Positions 7,282 to 16,525 of a DNA stretch of 22,382 nt are shown here, piece by piece. The translations under genes and the position numbers were made by a program. A model generated the notes under the pieces. That model saw nothing but the letters and a program-made list of their open reading frames with translations. It searched no databases and was not told where the DNA came from. This DNA comes from Anaerolineales bacterium (lineage in GTDB: Bacteria; Chloroflexota; Anaerolineae; 4572-78; J111). Position 1 is the stretch's first letter. The number at the start of each line of letters is the position of its first letter. The stretch spans positions 1 to 22,382 of the forward strand of contig JAAUSP010000052.1 of assembly GCA_012032575.1 (NCBI GenBank). Reading direction: 5' to 3'.

Positions 7282-9335
7282 TCAGTTGCCCTTTTTTGGA
7301 CCAAAGATTTCCCGGAGCGGCTGACGCCACAACCAGGGAATCAACCCCAGGGCGACCAATGCCCCGGCGATAAGCAGACCCGCCGGCAGCGTAGATACAG
7401 GGTTACCCCATGGATTAGGGCCGGCAGCCGGGGCAAGCAGCGGCGGTACCTCCAGGGTCACTTCGGTCAGGGCGTCATCACTCCCCCGGCGGCGCACATA
7501 GATAGACAGGTCCCACTGCCCGGCTGCATTCAAATATGCGCCTTCGGCGGCAAAGGTATCCTGGTCCAGCGCGGCAAATCTGCTTTGGATTGGCCAAGCT
7601 GCTCCTGACGATAATTAAAAAGCAGTCGTACCAACTGCACCTCGCCAATAGGCTCGCCAGTGGGGTGATACAGATGTGCCTCAAACCGATTATAGCCCAC
7701 CTGGTTCGGTGTAACTTGCAGGTGAATAGAGAGATCATCGGCCTGGGCAATCGTATCAAAGGGCACACTCGGCGGGGCGGCAGCGGTTGTTGGAGCAAAA
7801 CTGCGCGGCGTAGAAGTCTGTATCAAAACGGCCACACTCAGCGTAATGCCCAAACTGATCACCGTTTCAATGCCGATTTGCTGATAGAGGCGCTGCCAGC
7901 CAGCCGGGTTGGTCAACTGGCTGGCCTTATGGTGGATAAGCCGATGGTTTAAGAGAGCGACCGCCAGGGTAAAAGAAATCAGGATCAGCTTGGTTAATAA
8001 TACCAGACCATAGGCGGTGGTCCATAAACTGGAAAAACCCGGCAACTGGACCAGGCTGCTGAAAAGCCCGGTTGCCATCATCACAAAAACGGCGAAGCTG
8101 GCCAGAGAAGAAAAGCGCCGGATGAGGAGCAGGCTTTGAGGATAATCGGCCGGGGCAGCCGGGCGGCGAGTATGCCCAATCAACCCCGGCAGCAGCGCCA
8201 ACCCACCCAGCCAGGCAGCCGCGGCCAGCAGGTGGGCAAAATCGGCCAGAACCGCCCAAACGCTCCCCGGTCCGGCGTTGGCATGGCTGCCCAGCGAAAG
8301 GGTAAACAGTAAAACGCCGCTCAGGGCCAGCATCCCCTGCCAGGTTCTGTGCTCCAGGGTGAGGGGATCGGGCTGGTAGACCAGGCTGAGTAAAGCGCCG
8401 CCCAGGCCGACCAGCAAAACCAGGGCCAGAATTCGCGTGTCTGGAGAAACTGCAAAGAAGAGCAGCAGAATGACCAGACCGCTATAAGCCGCACTGATGA
8501 ACAACAACGGTCGTTTTTGTTGATGAAGCGGCCACGGTTGCGGCAACCTCAAACTAACAAATAGGCCGGTAAAAGCCAAAGCTTGGCGGGCAAAGGCTAA
8601 TGTGCCGGTTCGGGTCTCGAGCAAGAGGCTGGGCAACTGGCTTAGACCACCCAAACGGGCGGCTTGAAGAATAACCTGAACCCACGTCCCCAGCACTACC
8701 GCCACTACCCCCAGCCATATCAGCCGCAAGGCCAGGTTTCGCCGGGATAGCGCCAGGGCGGGTTCCTGCATGGGAGCTACGACACTCTGGAAAAGGGGCA
8801 CACCAAATAATAAAAAACCACCCAGCAAGACCAGCCAGCGCGCGATAACCTCACCCGGAGTGGGCAGTTCTCCCCGCTCCCCGCTGACCACTGTGGCGGC
8901 TGCGGCCGTGGGCCGGGAGCCGTCCGGGTTTAACAGAGTCAGAGGGAATGACCCATACCATTCGTGCCCGTCTGCCCGCGACAGCGTTTGCCAGGCGACG
9001 GTATAAATTCCGGGTTCCAACGATCCCAGGGGCAGCGTCATGTGCATCGGGTCGGATGGGTCGAGGTTGACTGAGCCGGTGGGAATTTCCTGCCCCTCGG
9101 AGTTGAGCAGGCGAGCCTTGCTGAAACCTGCTTCCAGCGGCTCGCTGAACCACAGTTCAATGGTTGCCGGAGGGGCAGCCAGTTCAGCATTGGCTGCCGG
9201 GACGGACCGCACCAAAAGCGCGTGGGCCTTAACCCCCGGCGGCCCCATACTCAGGAACCAGAGGCAGATACAAGCAAGCAGCAGCCAGACCGAACTTCTT
9301 TTCCCCGGCCGATAATGCTGGAGCACCCGGTTCAT
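7282..9335 (-). CDS. CopC-CopD fusion copper-resistance/uptake membrane protein (one frame break)
   Basis: About 684 residues once a frame break near 7584 (one base apparently missing) is corrected; without it the protein would end early at 7530. After an N-terminal signal segment comes a CopC beta-barrel domain starting at HALLVRSVPAANAEL (mature His first, a common CopC copper ligand). Then comes a CopD domain of about eight membrane helices, with the conserved FAHLLAAAAWLGG, and a C-terminal outside domain of YtkA/FixH-like type (AGQWDLSIYVRR) ending in one more membrane helix. Such proteins bind copper outside and probably move it across the membrane. The ATG at 9335 follows the stop of the separate CopC gene with no gap (TGAATG), so the two are co-translated. 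Confidence 0.88.
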
Positions 9336-9955
9336 TCAGGTTAAACCTTTACCTTGCCCGGTTACAACCAGCCCTAAACTTAACCCGGCCAAAATCATAC
9401 CGCCCAGGCAGGGCAGGCCGCCGGAGGTCGAGGGGGTGGATGAGGAGGCAGGAGCCGGTGCTGGCGTGGCCGGTGTTGGAACGAGGGTTGGGGCTGATGC
9501 TTCGGTTGTGGCGGGTTGAACGGGGTCAGGGCTGGCCTCTTCGGCTGCCGGGTTGACGGTAAAGCTAAATTCGCCGCTGCCCTCGTGACCGTCTTCGGCG
9601 GAAAGGTTGCGCCAGCGAACAGTATAGAGGCCTGCCGGCAGCCCTTCCGGCAGAGAGACAATCACGTGGGCCCGGTCGTCGTCGTCAATCCGGGTATCTT
9701 GCTGGTCCACTTGCGTCCCGGCGGAGTCAAACACTTCCAAAATGTTGGCCTCTTTACGGCGAAAGAGTTCCTGGGTGAACCAGACTTCGATTTGGCGAGG
9801 AGCCTCGGTTATCACCGAGTCGGCCATAGGCACAGACCGTTCATATTCGGCATGGGCGCGGGCCAATTGTGCGGGAACACCACCAAAACACCGGCCAACA
9901 AAATGAGAACCAGGCCAAAAGCCAGGATTTGTTTTCTTGGGGACGGTTTTGACAT
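9336..9955 (-). CDS. CopC-domain copper-binding protein with C-terminal membrane anchor (one frame break)
   Basis: A CopC-type copper-binding protein. The domain begins at HAEYERSVPMADS and includes GLYTVRWRNLSAEDGHEGSGEF, typical of the family with its DGH ligand region. A long Pro/Thr/Ser-rich linker follows, then a C-terminal hydrophobic anchor (CLGGMILAGLSLGLVV). The frame is open only to 9866, without a signal peptide. Moving one frame upstream gives a classical signal peptide starting at the ATG at 9955 (MSKPSPRKQILAFGL...) preceded by AAGGTGG, so one base is probably missing near 9880. Corrected length is about 206 residues. It directly abuts the CopC-CopD fusion. Confidence 0.85.
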
Positions 9956-10089
9956 CAAACCACCTTTTGACACATCAGTTCAAAATTTTGGGCCGGGATC
10001 AGGAGATTAGGGGATTCTATTTTTCCTCTCCTCCTTTATGTATCCCCCAATCCCGGCAAAACTTTTCCGGTCAACTACAACGGGTAAAC

Positions 10090-10702
10090 CTAGCCTCCGT
10101 GTTCGGAACTGTGCTCGTCACTATGGCTATGTTCCCCTTCTGCGCCGTGCTCGGCGCGCCGCTTTCGCCGCTCAACCAGGCCCCGGCGGCATGAGACAAA
10201 CCATGCTGAAGGTCATGGGCCTGGGTAGCCAGCGGTTTGGCCGCTGCCACGTCGTCATTGGCTAAGGCTTCGGCGTACTGGCTCAACGCATCTTTGAGTT
10301 CGTCGGCCTGGGCTTGCAGGTCTGCCGGCCAGGCGGTTGCTTCCAACAGGCTGATGACGCGATTGACCACCCCGGCATCGCCGGCGTCAATCGTTTCTTC
10401 CTGGTTGATCCGCTCGTCCATGGCATGAAAACCGGCGGTGTCCATCAGGTAGAGGGTAACTGTCACCTGATATTTTGTTCCTGTTCGCCTACGGGTGCCA
10501 TTTGATCGGTCGAGGTTTCAGCCGCGGCATCGTGCTCGTGCTCGGCGGTGCTGCTTTCCGTAGTCACCGTTGCGGCAATGGCAGCACTCCCGGCCAGATT
10601 TGTCGCCCCATTTTCCGGAGTGGGTGCAGCCGCCAGGCCGTATTGAACCGCCGTCAGGGTTAAGATAATAACCAAAGCAAAGAGAGTTATCCGAAATTTC
10701 AT
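10090..10702 (-). CDS. Exported His-rich protein of unknown family (two frame breaks)
   Basis: Two adjacent short frames read as one protein of about 204 residues when single-base gaps near 10474 (in an A run) and near 10148 are corrected. The N-terminus is a signal peptide (MKFRITLFALVIILTL...), followed by an acidic/His stretch (EHEHDAAAE). The middle domain (YQVTVTLYLMDTAGFH, then largely helical and Ala-rich) ends in a His/Glu/Ser tail (EHGAEGEHSHSDEHSSEHGG) that only appears in the corrected frame and stops at the TAG at 10090. A GGAGG precedes the ATG at 10702. The His clusters and position upstream of CopC suggest extracytoplasmic copper binding. I do not recognise the domain. Confidence 0.65.
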
Positions 10703-10752
10703 TTGAAAAATCCTCCATTCAATTAATGTTAACCAAAATTCAAGTCAAACGG

Positions 10753-10773
10753 AACACGCAAGACGCAACACGG
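10753..10773. repeat. Short 7-bp tandem array between inverted arms
   Basis: AACACGC, AAGACGC and AACACGG follow each other at 7-bp spacing and are flanked by GTCAAAC / GTTTGAC inverted arms (10744-10750 and 10773-10779). The unit matches the heptamer of the hairpin at 4133-4176. Confidence 0.55.
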
Positions 10774-10815
10774 TTTGACGTATTTAACTCTCGGAACTGT
10801 TTATAAAGCTGGCGT

Positions 10816-11274
10816 TTAGTTCAACGGAAAGGATGGGGGTTTATCGTGCGGTGCTAATGAGACTGACTGCCCGCTGAGTGCAGCCGGGGCAATCGAACCC
10901 AGGAGGGCGGGAAAGGTAAAAATTTTGAACTGAGCGATGGTTAAAAGATAACCATTGCTCAGTCCGGAGACAAAAAATTGAGTAAGCCCAGGGTTAAGAT
11001 TTTGAACAGTAAGAATAAGATCAGCCTGGGGATTGAGACCTCTGATGAACCAAAAGCGTATCTGCTCGGTCTCTATTTCGGGCAGGGGGGACTCATGATG
11101 ATGCCCATGCGGCGATTCTTCAAAAATACTCAAGTGGTAAGGATGCTGCCCATGTTCGTGTCCAGGCAGCAAACCATCAAAATAGGTCAGCGAGCCAACC
11201 CCACCCACACAAAACATGAGCCAGCCGTAAACCAGCTTTTCGATCCACAGCCTCAGGACCTTATGACGCAGCAT
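10816..11274 (-). CDS. Small two-TM membrane protein B, His-rich variant (function unknown)
   Basis: A 152-residue relative of the proteins at 6739-7188 and 13000-13447. TM1 contains KLVYGWLMFCVGG (13-25) and TM2 follows GLSNGYLLTIA (104-114); the KPP motif is at 145-147. Unlike the other two, its outer loop is rich in His (PGHEHGQHPYH, then SPHGHHHESPL, about residues 37-61), which suggests metal binding. It lies 74 bp behind the intact PepSY gene on the same strand and ahead of the His-rich exported protein, likely one operon. No known family recognised. Confidence 0.75.
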   Translation of the reverse strand: MLRHKVLRLWIEKLVYGWLMFCVGGVGSLTYFDGLLPGHEHGQHPYHLSIFEESPHGHHHESPLPEIETEQIRFWFIRGLNPQADLILTVQNLNPGLTQFFVSGLSNGYLLTIAQFKIFTFPALLGSIAPAALSGQSVSLAPHDKPPSFPLN

Positions 11275-11348
11275 CAGTTGTTAAATCCCCTGGCAAGAAT
11301 TATCTGTTTTTTGGCAGCAGAGTCAAAAAGTATCACAATAAATCCAGT

Positions 11349-12809
11349 TCACCCCAGCGCGCGTTTGATAGCCGGAATACGCCTGATAACCAGAAAGTCG
11401 AGCACCAGCACCACCAGCAGTGAAACGCCCAATAAAGGGAAGGCAAAACCAGCCACCAACAGGATAGCCACAAAGCCTTTCCACAATGCGGGCATATTTT
11501 TGGGCATCGGCGGCGCACCCAACTGCATGGCCGGACGCCGCTGCCACCACATCACGATACTGGTTATACTCAGGCTGATGACTACCAGGCAGCCAAACAA
11601 CATCAGCAGTTGATTGGCCAGACCAAAGAAACCGCCCATATGCAGCGAGACCCCCGCTTCAACCAGCTTGGGTACCAAGCCGTAGTCGTTCCAGCGCACA
11701 TCGGCCAAGACCTCACCGCTGTATTGATCAATATGCAGCGTCACTTCTTGGGTGGCGTCGGTTGGAAAAGGTGGGGCAACGGTGTAGACTCCGGTTTCGT
11801 CAGACGGCAGGCTGACTGAAAAACCTGGCGTGGCTCCTCTGGCGTGGGCCAGGGCAATGATTGTATCAAGGTTGACCGCTGAACCGGGCGACATACCTTC
11901 GGCGGTGACCGGAGCCTCCTGCCCTTGGTGCTGGGCATGATCCGCTGAAGCTGATTGCGGCATAGGTAGCTCTTCCACAGCCCAGGGGACCACTTTACTG
12001 CCACCTTCGTTAAGCGAGCCGGTCAACACCGTTGAGGTCGGCACGTCATCCCATAATTGCGGGGGAAACTGGCTCCACACTTTGGAGAACTGATCGCCCC
12101 ATAACCCGGTCCAGGGCAGGCCCGTCAGCATAAAAAAGATGACCAACAGAGCGCCCCAAAAGCCGGGCACAGCGTGCAGGTCGCGCCAGAAAAGGCGTTG
12201 GTTTTTGGTATTTAGCCGGGGTAATAACGTTCCCCACACCAGCGATCCTTTGCGCGGCCACCACAGATAAAGCCCGGTGATGGCCAGCACAATGCCCCAA
12301 CTGGCGGCTAATTCAAGCACCCGGTCACCAAAATCACCCAATAGCATATCGCCATGAATGGTCTCGGCGTAAGTTTGCAGGCTGGTATCGTCATTCCGCT
12401 CACCCAACACCTGGCCGGTGTAGGGGTTGACAAAAACGGTCAGGTTGCGTTCATCGGCGGTGGTCAACCCCACCTCGGCGCTGCGGTCGGGCGTATCGGC
12501 CGGGCGAAAAGAGAAAACAGCAGCATCGGGATAGGCCGATTTGGCAGCAGTGAGTTGCTGGGTATAGGGCAGCGCCTCCCCCGCCGGTTCAACCCACATC
12601 AAACTGCCATACATGACCGAGTTGAGTTGGGGTTTGAACAGGACGATGATGCCGGTAATAGCCAGGATCAGCATAAAGGGGATCACAAACAGTCCGGCGT
12701 AAAAGTGTAAACGCCAGACCGCACGATAAAAGCGGGTCGTCGGCGCAGCTTCGCCAGTGGAAACCGCTGTTGTTGTGGACAAATTTTCTTTCTCGAGGGC
12801 GACAGACAT
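11349..12809 (-). CDS. PepSY-associated TM (PiuB-like) membrane protein
   Basis: 486 residues with about four to five membrane helices and two large outer PepSY-type domains (residues about 60-150 and 310-370). The first helix begins with the family hallmark RLHFYAGL (H35), and later come ITGLYLWWPR and WRDLHAVPGFWG. Members of this family are linked to siderophore or metal uptake and reduction; here the copper neighbours favour a role in copper or haem handling, which is inference. A His/Gln stretch (DHAQHQGQ) is in the second loop. AAAGGAG precedes the ATG at 12809. The 190-bp gap upstream probably holds its promoter but no clear hexamers are visible. Confidence 0.85.
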   Translation of the reverse strand: MSVALEKENLSTTTAVSTGEAAPTTRFYRAVWRLHFYAGLFVIPFMLILAITGIIVLFKPQLNSVMYGSLMWVEPAGEALPYTQQLTAAKSAYPDAAVFSFRPADTPDRSAEVGLTTADERNLTVFVNPYTGQVLGERNDDTSLQTYAETIHGDMLLGDFGDRVLELAASWGIVLAITGLYLWWPRKGSLVWGTLLPRLNTKNQRLFWRDLHAVPGFWGALLVIFFMLTGLPWTGLWGDQFSKVWSQFPPQLWDDVPTSTVLTGSLNEGGSKVVPWAVEELPMPQSASADHAQHQGQEAPVTAEGMSPGSAVNLDTIIALAHARGATPGFSVSLPSDETGVYTVAPPFPTDATQEVTLHIDQYSGEVLADVRWNDYGLVPKLVEAGVSLHMGGFFGLANQLLMLFGCLVVISLSITSIVMWWQRRPAMQLGAPPMPKNMPALWKGFVAILLVAGFAFPLLGVSLLVVLVLDFLVIRRIPAIKRALG

Positions 12810-12999
12810 AATCTTGGCTCCTTTGGTTAATATTTAGTCACCATAGGGGTCTGCAATAAAGTAAGCATATTTACCTGAGAATCATCGGGGTGCAGCCGAA
12901 CAAAGCCTATACTGAAGTCATCCAGCATAGTTAAATAGATCCGGCGTAGACCACGCCCAATCTATCGCTTACCGTATTACAGTTATTGGATTGAAAATA

Positions 13000-13447
13000 T
13001 TAAGCCAGGAGCGATTGAGGGGGCTTTTCGAAGGGGGGTAATAAAGCCGAGCGCCCGATTAAAATATAGAGCGCGATCAAACTGAAAAGATAGGTGTGGA
13101 GAATGAGGCAGGCGCGAGCAACGTTCAACAGATAACCGTTGCTGAGGTTTGATTGAAAAAACTGAACGAGGCTGGGCGAAAAGCTCTCAAGCGAATGGGT
13201 TTTGGTGGAGGGATTGAAATTCTGAATTTTCCGAACCCACTGAACCCAGGCGAGCAGAGGATCAGAGTTGGCTGAAGTGAGCGAAAAATGAGGAGGCGAC
13301 TCGAACAGGGCAATGCTAACCGAAGGCACATCCCGATGAGGCGACAGGGCGCGCTATAGGTGAGAGGAGCCAGCCCGCCCACGCAGAAAATAAGCCAGCC
13401 GCGAATAACTTTTATTATCCAGCTTATCAGAACTTTTTCAATGGCAT
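13000..13447 (-). CDS. Small two-TM membrane protein C, near-duplicate of protein A (two frame breaks)
   Basis: Residues from SPHRDVP to the C-terminal PPFEKPPQSLLA closely match protein A (6739-7188). The open frame covers only 13000-13329, but the missing N-terminus (RGWLIFCVGGLAPLTYS) is present in another frame just upstream. One base missing near 13347 and one in an A run near 13435 restore a protein of exactly 149 residues from the ATG at 13447, the same length as protein A. That match argues for indel errors rather than a dead gene. It lies directly ahead of the PepSY gene and behind the ABC permease. Function unknown. Confidence 0.7.
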
Positions 13448-13503
13448 GATTGGTGGTCGGCAGGATTGTAGCAGAGGTATTTCAAAAGGTCAATTGTCTC
13501 AGT

Positions 13504-14319
13504 TCACCGGCTATTCACCACCGTCCGGCCCAACCAGGCCAAGCCAAAACAGGCGGTGCAGGTCAAGACAATCGCTGCGCCGGAGGAGACGCTGAAATAG
13601 TAAGAGGTATACAGGCCGACCAGCCCGGAAATCATCGCCACCACCGTGGCAATGACCATCATGCGCGGCAGCCGGTTGGTCAGCAGCGAAGCGGTGGCCG
13701 CCGGGGTGATGAGCAGGGCGTTGGTCAGCACCACCCCAACCGCCTGAATACCCACCACCACGGTTAAAGCCAATAAAACCAGCAGGCCGTAGCGAATAAT
13801 ATCGGCGTGCAGCCCGATCACCTGGGCGTGGGTGGGGTCAAATGAAGTCAATTCCAGTTCTTTGTGAAACAGGGTCAGGATCAGCAGCACCAGCACTGCC
13901 ACCCCGGCAATCAAGCCCAAATCGGTGGAGGTGACGCCCAAAATGTCGCCAAAGAGGATATGGGACAGGTCACGAAAGGAGCGAACGGTGCTGATGAGCA
14001 GGATACCGAGGGCAAACATGCCGGTGAAGAGGATACCGATGGCCGTATCCTCGCGGACCTCCTGCCGGCGGGAGAGCCAGCCAATGCCCAGCGCCGTCAG
14101 CACGCCGGCCACCACTGCCCCGCCAAACAAGTTCCAACGGTTGAGATAGGCCACCACCAGTCCGGGCAAAACCGTGTGCGCCAGCGCATCGCCGATAAAG
14201 GCCATGCGGCGCAGCACCACATACACCCCCAGGCTGGCGCAGGTCAACCCGACCAGCAGAGCCGCCAGCAGCCCGGCCCGCATAAAAGCGTATTGCAAAG
14301 GATCAATCAACCAGTCCAT
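13504..14319 (-). CDS. ZnuB/MntB-type metal ABC transporter permease (ABC-3 family)
   Basis: A 271-residue inner-membrane permease with about eight to nine helices, full length for the family. The conserved region GDALAHTVLPGLVVAY near the N-terminus and QAVGVVLTNALLITPAATASLL in the second half are typical of the ABC-3 (zinc/manganese) family. The start overlaps the end of the ATPase gene by 13 bases, so the two are co-translated. Together with the neighbouring ATPase and binding protein it forms a complete importer, most likely for zinc because of the His-rich binding protein. Confidence 0.93.
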   Translation of the reverse strand: MDWLIDPLQYAFMRAGLLAALLVGLTCASLGVYVVLRRMAFIGDALAHTVLPGLVVAYLNRWNLFGGAVVAGVLTALGIGWLSRRQEVREDTAIGILFTGMFALGILLISTVRSFRDLSHILFGDILGVTSTDLGLIAGVAVLVLLILTLFHKELELTSFDPTHAQVIGLHADIIRYGLLVLLALTVVVGIQAVGVVLTNALLITPAATASLLTNRLPRMMVIATVVAMISGLVGLYTSYYFSVSSGAAIVLTCTACFGLAWLGRTVVNSR

Positions 14320-15164
14320 GCCAGCTCCTGGCCCACCGGCAACCCGACAAAAGCCCCCGGCGGTGGGGGCACTTCCCGGCCTTCACTGATATACAAGGCC
14401 CCGTCAAAATCGGTCTCCAGCCGTCCCAGGTCGTGGGTCGCCACGACGGCGGTCTTACCCTGTCGTTGCAGTTCGGCCAGCACCTCGGTGACAATGGCCC
14501 GGGTTTCGGCATCCACCGCATTGAGCGGTTCATCGAGAAGCAGCAGGTCAGCCTCCTGTGCCAGCGCCCGCGCCAGCAAGGCCCGCTGCTGCTGGCCGCC
14601 GGAAAGCTGGCCAATCTGTCGCCCGGCCAGGTGAGTCAGACCAAGCTGGGTTAAAACCTGCTCGACCAGGCGGTTATCGTGAGCACCGGGCCGTTTCAGC
14701 CAGCCCAGGTGAACATAGCGGCCGGTCAGCACCAGCCGGTGGACGTTAATTGGAAAGCGCCAGTCTATCTCGCTGCGTTGGGGTAAATAGGCTACTCGCG
14801 GCTGGCAGACGCCTATCGGCTGGCCGAAAAGGCGCAGTTCGCCCCCTTCAACTGGCAGTAATCCGGCTGCCGCTTTGAGCAGCGTGGATTTGCCAGCCCC
14901 ATTCGGCCCAACCAGGGCAACCCTGGCTCCGACCGGCACCCGCAGGCTGACTTCGCGCAGGGCCGGGCTGCCGGCGTTGGGATAACCGGCGCTGATGTTC
15001 ACCGCTTCCACAGCCGGCGCGCCGGGGACAGGTTCCGCAAAACTGCGGCGGTTATAGGGAAAAGCAGGAATGATGGACTCCTTGAAAATAGACCCTCTCC
15101 CCACAAACCCCTCTCCCTGGCAGGGAGAGGGGAGTCGCGCCAGCGACGGGGAGAGGGTTTTCAT
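14307..15164 (-). CDS. ZnuC-type metal ABC transporter ATP-binding protein
   Basis: The ATPase of the importer. All motifs are intact: Walker A GPNGAGKST (86-94), Q-loop YLPQR, signature LSGGQQQR (187-194), Walker B LLLLDEP (207-213) and H-loop ATHD (H244). The domain proper begins near residue 50 (VEAVNISAGY). The first about 25 residues (MKTLSPSLARLPSPCQGEG...) are encoded by a palindromic repeat at 15092-15158, so the true start may lie further in, at a non-ATG codon; no internal ATG is available before Walker A. An AAGGAG at 15082-15087 could serve a start near 15075. Confidence 0.9.
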   Translation of the reverse strand: MKTLSPSLARLPSPCQGEGFVGRGSIFKESIIPAFPYNRRSFAEPVPGAPAVEAVNISAGYPNAGSPALREVSLRVPVGARVALVGPNGAGKSTLLKAAAGLLPVEGGELRLFGQPIGVCQPRVAYLPQRSEIDWRFPINVHRLVLTGRYVHLGWLKRPGAHDNRLVEQVLTQLGLTHLAGRQIGQLSGGQQQRALLARALAQEADLLLLDEPLNAVDAETRAIVTEVLAELQRQGKTAVVATHDLGRLETDFDGALYISEGREVPPPPGAFVGLPVGQELAWTG

Positions 15165-15208
15165 CGCTGGGTGGCGTGCTCAGGCTCGTGAACACTCCTT
15201 GAAAATAG
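15077..15208. repeat. Palindromic repeat element flanked by 15-bp direct repeats
   Basis: ACTCCTTGAAAATAG occurs exactly at 15077-15091 and again at 15194-15208. Between them lie nested inverted repeats: an outer 11-bp pair (15092-15102 with 15148-15158) and an inner 12-bp pair (15108-15119 with 15121-15132, CCCCTCTCCCTG). The direct repeats look like a duplicated target site around an inserted element. On the minus strand each copy carries AAGGAG. A related inner palindrome is at 18619-18642 inside another gene. Confidence 0.65.
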
Positions 15209-15231
15209 CTTTATGTTCCAAAGTTTCTTAG

Positions 15232-15270
15232 CCACGCACCACGCACCACCTCGTAGTGCGTAGTGCGTGG
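15232..15270. repeat. 15-bp hairpin of 7-bp units after znuA
   Basis: CCACGCACCACGCAC (15232-15246) pairs with GTGCGTAGTGCGTGG (15256-15270) with one mismatch. The arms are tandem heptamers (CCACGCA twice; GTAGTGC twice). It lies between the binding-protein gene and the ATPase gene and could lower read-through between them, as is common downstream of highly expressed binding proteins. Confidence 0.7.
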
Positions 15271-15303
15271 TTTTATCATTGGCGGTATGCCCCAAGTTCG
15301 TGA

Positions 15304-16430
15304 CTACTGGCTCAACGCCGTCACCAGCGCGGTGACGTTATAACGCATCATTTTAAGATAGGTCTCGCCGTCGCTGCCCGGCTCGCCCAGGGCGTCGGTG
15401 TACAATTGCGGCCCCAGGGTGACACCGGCTTCAGCCGCCACCCGCTCCATCAATTTGGGGTTGGAGACATTTTCGGTAAAGATGGCCGGGACACCCACCG
15501 CCTTGACCTCTTCAATCAGGCCGGCTACCTCGGCGGCAGAAGGATCGCCGGCCTCGGTCGTCACCCCCAGGCCGCTGCCGACGACCTCCAGGCCGTAGCG
15601 TTTGGCCAGGTAGCCAAATGTATCGTGCGAAGTGACCAGTTTGCGGTGGTCCGCCGGTATTTTTTGATTTCCTCAGCCACCCAACTATCCAGTTCTTTTA
15701 ACTGGCCCAGGTAAGCTTCGGCATTGGCCTGATAGCTTTGAGCGTTGGCCGGGTCGGCTTCGGCCAGAGCATCGCGAATAAGCTCAACCTCGTGGATCAC
15801 GTTGGTCACATCGTGCCAGGCATGGGGATCGAATTCACCGTGGGCATGGTCGTCATGGCCGGCTTCAGCCGCGTGTTCGTCAGTTTCTTCTGCGTGTTCT
15901 TCGTGTTCCGCTTCGGCGGCGTGCTCGTCGTGCTCCTCATGCTCACCTTCAGCGGCGTGCTCGTCGTGTTCTTCATGCTCACCTTCGGCGGCATGCTCGT
16001 GATGCTCGCCGGATTCCTCGTGTTCGTGTCCCCCCTCAGCCATAGCGATAGGTTCAATACCTTCGGTCACAGCCACCCGTTTGGCGGTAGAGCCGGAGGC
16101 CGCGTACAGATCATCCAGCCAGCTTTCGAGTTCCAGGCCGTTTTCAAAAATCAGCCCGGCCTCAACCAGGGCCACGCTGTCGCTGGGGCTAGGTTCAAAA
16201 GTGTGGGTGTCTCCCCCGGGGCCAACCAAAGTACGTAATTCAATTTTATCACTCCCGACGGTTTGCACCAAATCACCCAGGATACTAAAGGTAGCGACAA
16301 CCTTGAGCTTGTCACCCGCCGGACTCTGGCTCTGAGCCGGCTGAGTTGCCACTGCGCCAGCGCCGCAAGCCGCCAGCCAAATGGTTGCTACCATCAACCC
16401 CAGGTAGAAGATTATTTTGCTGAATTTCAT
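15304..16430 (-). CDS. znuA: ZnuA-type metal-binding lipoprotein of an ABC importer, with long His-rich loop (one frame break)
   Basis: The cluster A-I (formerly cluster 9) metal-binding protein of the importer. The signal peptide ends in LAAC (lipobox Cys22). Ligand positions visible: H76 in GGDTHTFEPSPSD, H203 in FDPHAWHD, and a third His in TSHDTFGYL after the frame break; the late acidic ligand is probably in YTDALGEPGSDGETY. Between residues 135 and 197 lies a His/Glu loop built from about 12-residue repeats (HAAEGEHEEHDE), typical of zinc-specific members. The frame breaks near 15661 in a run of A, one base short; corrected length is about 375 residues. GAGGGGAAAT precedes the ATG at 16430. 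Two Fur-type boxes lie upstream. Confidence 0.9.
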
Positions 16431-16465
16431 ATTTCCCCTCGTTTTATCATAAGATACATCATAAT

Positions 16466-16480
16466 TGAGAATTTATCTCA
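16466..16480. promoter_or_regulatory. Fur/Zur-family-type operator box 1
   Basis: TGAGAATTTATCTCA is a 15-bp near-perfect 7-1-7 palindrome of the form bound by Fur-family repressors (Fur, Zur, PerR). It lies 36 bp upstream of the znuA start, where a bound repressor would block the promoter. Given the target gene, Zur is the best guess. Confidence 0.7.
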
Positions 16481-16525
16481 TTTACTACAAAAAAGAAGCG
16501 CCGCTTTTTCTGCTCTGTATATAAA

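Noticed and set aside
13864..14634. 256-codon open frame on the plus strand opposite the ABC permease and ATPase
   Set aside because: Gln/His/Gly-rich composition with no domain, lying fully antisense to two well-supported genes; a shadow of codon bias.
15925..16010. Regular direct repeats resembling a CRISPR array
   Set aside because: The repeats are contiguous, in frame and encode the His-rich loop; there are no unique spacers.
15738..16238. Plus-strand frame with apparent hydrophobic repeats (VFFVFRFGGVLVV...)
   Set aside because: It is the reverse reading of the His/Glu repeat loop of ZnuA; the hydrophobic look is an artefact of complementing His/Glu codons.
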